Assembly: GCF_019059575.1 (NCBI RefSeq)
Contig: NW_024881981.1
Location: 372,001 to 436,000, forward strand
Source of the DNA: Amphibalanus amphitrite
Lineage: Eukaryota > Arthropoda > Thecostraca > Balanomorpha > Balanidae
Reading direction: 5' to 3'
Length of the DNA stretch: 64,000 nt
Numbering within the stretch: the first letter of the stretch is position 1; every line of letters starts with the position of its first letter. The translations under genes and the position numbers were made by a program. The notes below the pieces were generated by a model. That model saw only the letters and a program-made list of their open reading frames with translations, ran no database searches and was not told the DNA's origin. Of the stretch, positions 54,272-64,000 are shown piece by piece.

Positions 54272-57200
54272 GGGCCGCGCGCCGAGCGTCGCCCCGTGGC
54301 CGTCTCCGGCGCGGGGCGGTCCGCGCCAGACACCGCCGCTCAGCCCACCCGCGGCCGGCTGTCCAGAGACTGCCGGAGACCCGGCTCACCGCTCACCGCA
54401 CTGGTGGAGACATGCGCTTCCTGTTAGAGGCTCCCAGCGGGGCCAGCCTTAGCTACATCAGTAGTGTTTGTCTAGGACAATCCAGAGATATATCGCATCG
54501 TTGCGCGCCGAGAGTTGTTGAGCCGAATTAGTTTTGTACTCGATGTTGATTGTTTCTGTGAGCGGCCGTCCGCGCTGACGGTTTACCGTGGCGTCGATAT
54601 GTCGCTCGTGACCCGCCCCGCCCCGTCTGACTCTGTGGACTGTGCCGCCGGTGTACGGTTTTGGTCGGGGATTTAGCCCCGACTGGCAGGCCGTAGTGCG
54701 GTAGTGCAATCAGCACGGCGGGGTCGCACAAGGGTCAGGTCCCAGACACTGCAATACACCAGTGAATATACTAACCCCGATCTCTATGATGTTGTTGGTC
54801 GTGCGGTCACCGGGTTCAGAGACCTAGATAGAGAAGGTAGGGAGGATAGCGCTGCTGACGAGAAGATTGAAAGAGGAGCCTGGAATTTCCGAGCTGCAGC
54901 GTGCAGGGGTCGTAATACGGCCCCAGAGCTCTGGGAACGTGGCATGAGAATCACTGCAGCCGGTGAGCGTCTGCTCACATGCTGGCATCACGGCCGATCA
55001 GCATTCACATCACGGGACGCCACAGCTGTGAACAGTCACCGTCAGCCCGGAGCTGCAGCCCGTTTTGTGTAAAAGGGCACCTTTGTATCCGAGGTTATAA
55101 GTGGGGGGGGGGGGGGGGTGACCTTAAACGGACCGACGATCAAAGGTCAGACTCGCAGTTGCCTGGGATGTGTGTGTGTGTCGGCTGTGGAAAAGTATGA
55201 GGTGGTTAATTGTCAGCGTCAGTGGGGTGGTGGCTGTCTCCGTGACGCAGCCATTTCCTCGAAATAAGCGACGGTGCGACACTGAGCGAAGGGATATCGT
55301 TAGCTTTCGAGCACAGAATGCAGCAATACCATCGATCACCTTTTTTACTGCAACACAGTCAGCGAATATGACCAGTTGCATCGTGGTGTCCTTGAGCGTA
55401 CACGATACTGCCGGCCGTTAATGACGCGGTACGCTGTCCGATTCCAGTGCCACTCCCCCTCCCGATGGCCGGTGTAGGGAAGTATGAGCAGCTTGCTGTC
55501 TTGGCTTCCATTAGTCCCGCCCCTCCCCACTCAGCCGCCCGGCTTCCTTACTACGCCAAATGCCGCCGGATTTCTTTACACTGCCAGAGCGGCTCCATTA
55601 CCCATTCTCTGGCTGTCGCATCGTTCTCGATTACCCAATTAGCGGACCCAATTACCACCTGCATCGGCGAACTCCGTTTCTTTAACTGGCTTCTAGCCCC
55701 ATCGCCCTAGCTCGGCTCCACCATGCAATGCATCAGCCATCTTTTTCCATTACCCCGCAAGCCTGGCTCTTCTACCGTCCCCTCCCTAGCCGTCTCAGAT
55801 AACCCAGCAGCCCAGCTCAATCACCCCAGAAGCCCGACCCTTCTACCGTCCTCCCTAGCCGGCTGCAGTACCCCACCAGCCCAGCTCAGTTCCCCACCAG
55901 CCCGTATTTCCTTGCCGGTCAGCCAGTCCGGCGCCGCATCGTCTCCCTTCCGGCCGGTTGGACGGCACTGCGCTACGCACATCGCTATTGCGTGGGCGCG
56001 CTGCGCTACCACCGGTTCGGGCCCGGTGCCAGCTCGCCGCGCGATCGATGCGTCGGCCGGGACGCGGCCGGCGCCGGAGATGGCCCATCGGCGCAGCGCC
56101 GGTCGGCCGGTCGGTCGGCCGCAGCAGCCGGTGCCGAGATCGGTCAGCGGGCGCTGCGGCGGGATTGGAGGAATACATGGTACCCGACCTACTACCGCCC
56201 GGGAACGCCGACCTAATGGTAGACCGCTCACACACTGTCACCAGCCAGTGTTCCGTTTATGGCGCAAAGTAGACAGGAAGCGAAACAGAGCCAGCCCGCA
56301 CCACAGCCAGCAGAGCTCAGTCACCGCGGCTGAACCGCTGACACCGAGCGGTCTGCTGCTCCCCCCAGGGACCATTCGCTGCCACTATCGCGTGCGTGCG
56401 GCTCCGATAGTACGCGACCGGAGCCGGTACAGACAGACGGCATAAAGCAAACGAGCAATCAGGCTCGGTCCGTTTATTGACAGATCCAAAAGTAGCGGCG
56501 TGATCGCTCACTCTGTCTATCAAAAACAAAAGAGGACGGGAAGAACGAGGAAGCTTCTGCTCCACCGATTCCAGAGAAAATGGCAGCCGACAATCGCCCT
56601 GCCTCACTCGGAGAGGCAGTGCTCTGCTCCACGGACCGGGAGGACGCGACCCGCTCAGACGCCAAAGTGGCAGAGTCAAATCATTTAGATTGTGCAGGTA
56701 GATAGGGTCAGTACGCGACCAGAAACCAGCGCTCAGCTCTGGCAACGACTTTCAGAGGAACAGGTGGACAGAGGACAGGTGGAAGAAAATAAATCAAATA
56801 GAAAACACATATCAGCATTGAGACAAAAGTAAGTACTAACTGCCGAACATTTACCAATCCACTGCAGGTTTGTTTCACTCGGTAGATAAATTTCACAAGA
56901 AACTGCACATGGGTGTAAGAGTACCGCAGATCGCCGCATAACAAAATTAAATAGCATTCGATATATACAAACAGTGTAAACCATAAAGTCGAACTATCTG
57001 ACTAGGAGGGCAAACGCCTATCCTAAGCCTTTATGCTATCCTATGGTAGCCAAGTCTCTTTTCAACGACTAATAAGAACTATCAGGGTAAATCACTCTGA
57101 AAAGCTTTAACAATTATTGCTTTGACTCACGCATCAGGCACACATACACTTTCCGTAAGGATCTAAGCCCACAAGGCTTAGTCGGCACCAAAGCAACACC

Positions 57201-58556
57201 AGACAAGACATGATCATTTCTGTAAATTTATGGCTAGACGCTCCTGAGAAGTGAACACCGTCATTTGAGAACGTAACATATTAAAGCTGTTCCGCAACCA
57301 CCTCCCATGTTGATTCGATCATATAAAATTTATAGAAAATATTGTCCATTTCTGATCGCTGCTAAGAATCACGTACCCAAATCGATAAGAAAACTGCAGC
57401 TTGACAGTTCAAAACCAGCCAACAACGCTCATTCGAGACGATTGAGCACACGAGTAGGCACTTGCTGCCAACAGGGCTGCGGTCGGGGATTGCGGCGCTG
57501 GCGGACACACTAGCTGCCTCACCCGGTCGAGTGTAGTGGTTTCCACCACTAGTGGGTCCGCAGGCGGACACCCGAGTCCGGCTGAAAGCTGACCGGCCGC
57601 TGTATGGCCGCCACTGCCGCCGCCTTGGAGGAGAAGCGGCGAGACAGCCGGTGGCGGGTCTCGCGGCGCCGCTGTGAACAGAGCGTTACCCGTCAGTCAC
57701 GGGGTGTAAGTTACAGTGTGAGTCGCTGTGGACAAGGCGTCGGTTAACAATCACAGGGCGCAACTGCGGACAGGAAGGTAGGTGGCCACCGGAGCGCCGC
57801 TGTAGATAGGGCGTCAGACGTTAGTCATCGGGCGCAACTGTGGACAGGAAGGTAGTCACCAGGACGCCGCTATCGATAGGGTATAATTCAGATAGCTATG
57901 GCCATAGGCCACCCCCTGTGGACAGGAAGTCATTCACAAATCACAGGACGCCCGTACAAGGGAAGGACAGACCACCGATGGCGGTTTGCCGGTGCCCGCC
58001 GCTATCCAGCCCCGTTACCGACCCCGTCCGGCCCGGTCCGACCCTATCGGCGTCCGCTACCGTCCACCGGGCACGGGATACCGGTCACTGCCGGTGGGTG
58101 GGGCACGAAACGGGATACGTGCGGCCGCCGGCCTGACCAACATATACAACACAGGCGGGCTCAGCTGCAGCGGGAATACGGAAACGGAGCGAAACGTGGA
58201 TAAACACCAGCGCTCACTGACATGTAAACGGAAGGAATGTGGTATTGGGGTCCAGGATCTCCGAAAATTTCGCGACTGGTGAATCTTCCTTGACCTCAAG
58301 CAATCGATTACCAGGGAAGATACTCCCTTCCCGTTTCTCAAAGTCTATTCTGAACAAAATGCCGTAGACGGCACAATCAAAGCACCTGGCCCAGTGACAA
58401 ACAGGAAGGAATCACAGCCACAGTTCAGCAGAAAATGATGTCACATCCAGTCAGCCAGTACAGTCAGTAGTACGGTCAGTGTGCTTATGACGTTATCCTG
58501 TTGCCAACTGCAATGTCATAAGGCGCGGAGGAAGGGTCACTCGTCCCGTCACTCAC
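54272..58556. other. Region between carbonic anhydrase and the anoctamin exons
   Basis: It should contain the carbonic anhydrase 3' UTR and the 3' exons of the anoctamin gene on the minus strand. None of the latter could be recognised, which fits the poorly conserved polar C terminus of ANO8. It also holds a 16-base G run (55103-55118) and a minisatellite (57660-57960). The open frame at 54704-55072 has no recognisable motif. Confidence 0.4.
57660..57960. repeat. Diverged minisatellite, unit of about 75 bases
   Basis: A block with GGGCGCAACTGTGGACAGGA, then a CCACCGGAGCGCCGCTGTAG-like stretch and GATAGGG recurs three to four times with drift, best seen between 57757-57830 and 57830-57895. 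Confidence 0.65.
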
Positions 58557-59386
58557 CTTCCTGTGCAGCTGCTGGCGCACTCTGTACTCGTGTGACGCGA
58601 TCGCCTTGCGGATCCAGTAGGGCACGTTGGGCACCACCTGAGTCAGGGTGAGTTTGAGCGCCAGCAGGGTGTGTTCCAGTAGTACAAACACCACCACCCA
58701 CTCGACGGATGTGAGGCCGGGAGCCAGTGAACGCAGCGCCGGGGACATGCAGAGCAGCGCGCAGTTGGTGAACACCGCCACGAAACCGAGCACCTCGAAC
58801 GCCGGCTGTGGGAGGGAGGGAAGGGGGAGGGTCAGTGGTACACAGTGGGCAGCGGCTACAGGCGGAGCCGGCAGGGAACAGTCGGCTGAGCACCGGCCGG
58901 GGAGACCTCCAAACAGCACGGCGGCTGGAGCGAGTGGTACGGAACGCGTGCCGCCACTGGGCGCAGGTCTCTCAGTAATGGATCAGACCCAGCCAGGCCC
59001 AGCCATGACAGCTCAAACCATCCATTTACAATAAATATTTCCAACAATCAATACCTATCGTCTTTTGTCAGTTTCTAGGTCAGCAAGCTCAGTCAATAAA
59101 GGAATCAATCCCATCCGATCTGATCCCGACCCGGTCAAAGGCCCACACCAGCCACCAGCCACCCCGACCAGTTCGTTCCCGCGCCGCTACTCACCATCCA
59201 GGCTCCGATGTTTCGCACGCTCTTGGCCGGCGGCCGCTGGTAGACCTTGCACAGTTTGAAGGCATCGGCACGGATCTCCAGCAGGTTGTTGAAGACGGCC
59301 CAGAAGGCAGCCATCGGGAAGACGGACGAGAAGAGGAAGGCGTAGCCGAACTGGACGAACATCTCCAGGTAGTCGTCGGATGTGTC
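58557..59386 (-). CDS. ANO8: Anoctamin family membrane protein, ANO8-like, two internal exons
   Basis: Two exons with GT-AG borders in phase 0: 59386-59195 (64 codons) and 58805-58557 (83 codons), joining as GAWM-PAFEV. The first begins DTSDDYLEMFVQFGYAFLFS and includes LLEIRADAFKLCKVYQRP, the hallmark anoctamin segment. The second has hydrophobic stretches (PAFEVLGFVAVFTNCALLCM and VEWVVVFVLLEHTLLALKLT) and ends in a polar KAIASHEYRVRQQLHRK. The anoctamin fold is a dimeric ten-helix membrane protein acting as a chloride channel or lipid scramblase. ANO8 works at ER-plasma-membrane contacts. The wording is closer to ANO8 than to ANO10 by my reading, but this is not aligned. The gene extends on both sides; upstream exons were not found within 4.6 kb. 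Confidence 0.85.
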
Positions 59387-61732
59387 CTGTGGGAGAGGAG
59401 GGTGATCCCGGGTTAGTAACTGCCGGCGGGTGGGCAGGACGCAGACGGCGGCACCTGAGTTCTGAAGCAAAATTGGTAATCACTATGGGGCCTGCGAGTC
59501 GACGCTTCTATCGATCCCGTGAATGAAAGTCAATGTTTATGTTTTAGAAGTAAGCAGCCTCGCAAAGTCCTCATGCGTCGGTCAGCGTTGTGCCGTTATA
59601 GGCCGTTGAACGCAACATTACCGCAAGCGTCATAGCAAAACCGGGAAAAGTGAACCGGCCTGAGGGCGACCAACCCACCAGGTATGCCTTTCGTCAGTTC
59701 AGTCACCGCTCATGAGGCGGCTCTATACGTATTTTACGTAACGCGTCTGATGCTGACCTCATCTACAATCTACATTCATAGATAACGTGGCTTCTTTTGC
59801 CTAGATATTATGAAAACATAAATCACCATCATAAGCCAGTCACTCTTCATAACTAGTTGAATTGTTCCTTTTTCCGCCAGGCAGCGTTCATGCTAAAAAC
59901 GAATATGTGTCCTATAAACAGTAAAAGCTGTTGGAAAAACGCAGCCTTTTCAGAAGAATGGCTAATCACTTCTATGCGATTGGGTATCAAAATACGTAAT
60001 CACACTTTCATGACAAGCATGTTTACATTTCCATAGAAGATAGCACTTTCTTTTCCGATAACCCTCCGGAGGAGGTCCGCTGCAAGCACTACCTCGTCGT
60101 GATTGTTTGCCACGGTATACGGCACATGAGCCCTGAACACGGCGAAATAACACAACGCAGGAGCTCTGACGCCTTGTGCTGGTTCAGTCTAATATGCAGA
60201 TGATTCGCCGCGGAATCAAGGCTTCCGAGTGTGTATATATTCTGAGTGTGTAGAACAATTGAAGCAAAAAAGAAAAGGTTAGTAGCTAAAAGAAGTCCCG
60301 GCTGCGTGTGCGATTGCAGAGCACACAGGGAAAATATTGCTGATGTCTAACCAGTCGAAAATGGCAGTCCAGCTATCCCCGTGATAAGTCAGAGCCTCAT
60401 TTCTCCTGACACGAGCACAAAGGCTCGCTCATCGCGGCAGACGAAGCGAAATGTCAGCACAGGTAACGAGTGTTTGTCGGCCGCACGTGAGGTCACAAGA
60501 TGGGTGTCAGCGATAACTAGGGAAAGACCGACAGGAAAACTGCCGTAGATGACAAGGAAGTCTTGAATGGCAGACGTAACAAAACGCGACTGAACTTTCT
60601 AATGGCGTGTTGGCTGAGCAGCCCACACTCGAAGTAGCGCTGTAGCGTCAAAAGACAACTTTATCATGTACTCCTCAGTAACGATTCCCCTCCTCGTGTC
60701 AAACCGAGCCTATGAGAATCATGTGTCACTGGTGCCGAAGTCCTGCTCCCTCCCGAGCGCCCAGTTCTCGCGTGAGGACCGTCGGCGGCGGGGACGCTGC
60801 CCGCACCCGTCCATTTTCCTGTCGCCGTACGTCATGGTGCCGCGTCCTCACGCTCACAGGAAAGCCTCGGCGACTGACCGCCGGGCCGGCCCGAAGCGAC
60901 CGCTCGCCAGGAAAACGGAACCAAGGACATCGGCCCAATGAATGCTCGACCACTTATCGGCGACATCGGTCATGCTAGCGCCGTATTTCGTGTGCGGCTC
61001 ATCGCGGTGCGATGCTCACACAAAGACGGTGCCCGTGACTCAGCCGAGCGGTCATCGGTAGGTGGAGGCACCCACCGCTGACACTGGTGGAACCTACCAA
61101 CCAGCGGCACCCACCAACGACACCGGCGCCACCCACCACTGACACCGGCCAGCCGGGTGGATTTTTTTGTGGTGACTACTCATTATTTACAAATCGAGAG
61201 CATTTAATATATGAATCGAAGAGATAACGCAATTGTCAGATTCATAAATAAAGTAGGTACACAAGCCATTACTAATCTTACCTCAAGGCATTCTGACTTC
61301 AAACAATTCGACCTTGCATGCACAATATTTACCTAAATTTTAACGTTTTCAGAAATCGAGATGAACAGCCGATCAGCCGACAATCTTCTAACAAATCATA
61401 ACTCCAACAACAAAAAAATATCTAAGCTGATCGGCTAGTTTTGGAATTTGAACGGTACCATATTTAAGGTGGTGATACACATTAGTCATTACACATGTTT
61501 TATATGCACTTTTAGCAATTTCCCGCACCCGAAAATGTCATCAAGACGTAGTCCCGGACAACGTATGAGCCATTAAGAGCTTTTTAACAACATCCGAAGG
61601 GGACTAGAGGTCCTGAAATGATGGGTTCATAGTACGCATCGCATACCCGAAGGAAGGAACATCGAAGGAATACGCATTTCACATACCCCCTACTCATTGG
61701 ATGTAATTAGTCCATCCGTACCGTAACCTGTG
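59387..61732 (-). other. Anoctamin intron or upstream sequence, no exon recognised
   Basis: A short imperfect repeat of CACCCACC-ACTGACACCGG lies around 61062-61157. Nothing else supported. Confidence 0.45.
61062..61157. repeat. Short tandem repeat with GGCACCCACC-type unit
   Basis: Units near GGCACCCACCACTGACACCGG recur about four times with indels. Confidence 0.55.
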
Positions 61733-61740
61733 GTCTATAC

Positions 61741-62602
61741 CAGGGATGCGGAGCCGGAGCCGGAGTCGGAGCCGGAGCCGCCGGAGCCGGCATATTTTGC
61801 CCGGAGCCGGAGCCGGAGCCGGAGCCGTGAAACAATATAGCCCGGAGCCGGAGCCGGAGCCGGAGCCGCCAAAAAAGGGGGCGACTCCGGCTCCTTTTTA
61901 TTTTTTGAAGAGGAAAAAATAATTGACCTAGTTCGGTTTGACAGTACAAGGCAGTAAAACATATGGTACTGTCATGGGCCATCAAGTGAATGAAAAAAGC
62001 CGAATATCCCCAGTATCCCACAATCAACTTCCTGTCTGCTCCTCCCCCCCCCCCCCCACACACACACGTCTACTGCATCCCCAGAACATGAGGACCGGTC
62101 ATCAGGTGACGGCCATTGTTTTGAAGCCAGTGCAGTGGACTGCGACTCCCAGCACCGTCTCTTCCCACCCCAACTCCCCCCCCCCACCCCTCAATGCAGC
62201 CGAGACGGGTGTCAGCTTACGATGCAGGTTCAGTGAACTCCGATTCGCGGCGACTGCGTTTCCAATGCCATCGCTTCCTAGTCCTTTGTTCTACCAGTTC
62301 TCTCCGAGGTGCGTTTGCGCGGGGCGCGGTGAGCCGGTCATGGCTAAGAGTAACGCGTATAACCAATCCAACTTTCCTTCCACCCGTATTTGATTGATTG
62401 CATAGGGGATGTACTGAGTCGGAGCCGGAGCCGCCGGAGCCGGAGCCGCCGGAGCCGGACCATTTTACTCGGAGCCGGAGCCGGAGCCGGAGCCGCCATA
62501 ACATTTCACCCGGAGCCGGAGCCGGAGCCGGAGCCGATTTTTTTCTCCGGAGCCGGAGCCGGAGCCGGAGCCGTCTGAAATATCCACGGCTCCGCATCCC
62601 TG
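61741..62602. mobile_element. hAT-type MITE with (GGAGCC)n arrays, intact copy
   Basis: Exact 8-bp duplications GTCTATAC (61733-61740; 62603-62610) flank identical 11-base termini CAGGGATGCGG/CCGCATCCCTG that run on into GGAGCC hexamers. Hexamer arrays occupy both ends (61748-61880 and 62418-62590), interrupted by short unique spacers such as CATATTTTGCC and CATTTTACTC. The 540-base centre has C runs and no gene. The exact duplication indicates recent insertion. Confidence 0.9.
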
Positions 62603-62610
62603 GTCTATAC

Positions 62611-64000
62611 TGTTTCATTCCAAGCTTGCGGCCGAAGCACCTTGCTGAAAGCGGTGCGTGTTTTCTGTATATGCAGTGCTTACCAAGCTCTTACATTCAA
62701 AGACGTAAAATATTGAACGGAGGAGCAAAATGCAAGAAATCCGACCGCAAGCTTGATATGGAGCAGAGTACAACAGAGTGTATAGTAATCTTGCCGTAGC
62801 CCTTTGCAATTCTTCAACGTTCCCGTAGCTCCGGCCCGCGGTGAGTCACCACAGGCCACGTCGGGACAAAGTGGCGAGGAAGGCCACTGGCACCCTTCAC
62901 CTCATACCGCGACCAGCCAGTCGAAGGAGTGTGCCTTCCCCACCACCACGGCGAGCCCCCGGCCACCTACCGAAGGTGACCTTGGTCACAAGGAAAGATT
63001 CCTTTCTGTGATGGTCCACACAATCGAACTACGAACAGACCATATATAGAAAGCTAGAAACTGTATGTTTCGGCATGAAAAACTGGTCTAAATACGTTCT
63101 TTACCTGGCTGTAATCAGATCCACCCAGAAGGCATGCAGTCGCGGAAAATAGCACTGCCGTGGTGCAAATGAAAGTTTTCTTTATTTCAGTTTGTGCCAT
63201 CCAAAAAATACTTGAGCGAATGGAGCACGCATTGCATGTTGGGCGGAAAACCAGTATCGTTGCATGTCGGGGGACGATCTGAAACCCAATTTCCTTTTCT
63301 ACAATTAAACGACTTGACTGACAAGTGACAGGTCCGGGCAGAGGTGCCGATACCGGCCGTACGGAGCACTCATAGGTCCCAGATGGCAGCACACGGTGCA
63401 GCCGAGCTCCACCTCGGATTGGATTACCGACATTAGGCTGAGCTTAGCGCGGGCGATACTGCGGTAAAGCGATTGGATGTCTACCAGATCAATGCAACGC
63501 GCTATATACTCGCATTGCTCAATGCAGCGATATCCAGGCGTTGGGGCGGTGGCGGCGCCGATGCCTCAGTGTGTGCTTATCGACAAGTTCCTCACCAATG
63601 CACGGGCCATAGTGTCTGCACTGGTGACGTCATAGCGTATGTTTACCGCACCCCAGCCGTAACGTCACAACACTAGGGACCTCCAAAACAGTGAACCCAA
63701 TACGGCGAGCCATAGTAAACTGCAGGGAAGTTCCTTTCACTTGGTACGAACACTGCATCGTACATAGTGAACATGAGACTGGTCGCACAGTGTGGCTGCT
63801 ATTTGATCCCGTACGATAGCAATCAAGCAATTCAACGTCGAAAGCAGTATTGTTACAGCTTTCATTCATCAAAGCAGGTGGGCCATGGACATATTTGACA
63901 GTAGTAGCACGAGGGTAGGTACAGACTGTTGCACCCTACGACCTATAAACTCGACCCACGATCAGGAATAAAAACGGACATTTTCACAAAAATTCAAACT
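62611..64000. other. Right end of the window, no gene recognised
   Basis: Short open frames only, without motifs. It may be intronic or upstream sequence of the anoctamin gene. Confidence 0.4.

Noticed and set aside
54704-55072. 122-codon frame downstream of carbonic anhydrase
   Set aside because: No motif, no splice or promoter context, and a composition like its GC-rich surroundings.
61707-62799. Pro/Glu/Arg/Gly repeat frames
   Set aside because: Translations of the GGAGCC arrays in the hAT-type element with duplication GTCTATAC.
1-64000. CRISPR arrays, operons or prokaryotic features
   Set aside because: The tandem repeats have no spacer organisation, and genes are spliced with GT-AG introns, so the sequence is eukaryotic.

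Overview
The window is a piece of an animal nuclear genome, most likely an arthropod and probably a crustacean. Genes are split by GT-AG introns. Two encode secreted, low-complexity Val/Pro/His or Gly/His proteins of the kind found in cuticle and other extracellular matrices. Invertebrate mariner, hAT and CR1-like mobile elements fill the space between genes. A barnacle or related crustacean would fit, but that is inference and the species cannot be fixed from the sequence.

Six host genes can be supported, four of them only by assembling exons. From left to right: (1) a minus-strand, three-exon gene for a 149-residue secreted protein with KHVPV-type repeats (507-2580); (2) a plus-strand, three-exon gene for a 574-residue secreted Gly/His-rich repeat protein (13023-15456); (3) HAT1, the type B histone acetyltransferase, on the minus strand with all recognisable coding sequence in one exon (16441-17733); (4) PPT1, a lysosomal palmitoyl-protein thioesterase in seven exons (27734-30605); (5) a cytosolic alpha-carbonic anhydrase in seven exons over 17 kb (37244-54271), with an unusual acidic insertion near its C terminus; (6) two exons of an anoctamin closest to ANO8 on the minus strand (58557-59386), the rest of which was not found. 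Genes 1, 2 and 5 have TATA-type promoters.

Much of the remaining sequence is mobile DNA, often nested. At 4.4-12.3 kb lie TTAA-flanked elements and a 4.4-kb hAT-like element with an 8-bp target duplication, which itself holds four more elements. At 19.8-25.6 kb there is a hexanucleotide-array hAT element, then a nearly complete CR1-like LINE whose ORF1 is broken by another hAT insertion and whose ORF2 is reached only across a UGA-CUAG stop. At 33.3-36.9 kb is a mosaic of TTAA elements rich in AGGTCA motifs, with a Harbinger-like insertion whose empty site is preserved elsewhere in the window.

The most novel signals are: the (GGAGTC/GGAGCC)n 'microsatellites' that are really the subterminal arrays of a hAT-type family (three copies, two with exact 8-bp duplications); the apparent stop-codon readthrough design of the LINE; a perfect 45-bp-arm hairpin in a carbonic anhydrase intron; and a KHHxxVQx(V/I)PV motif shared by the two secreted proteins.
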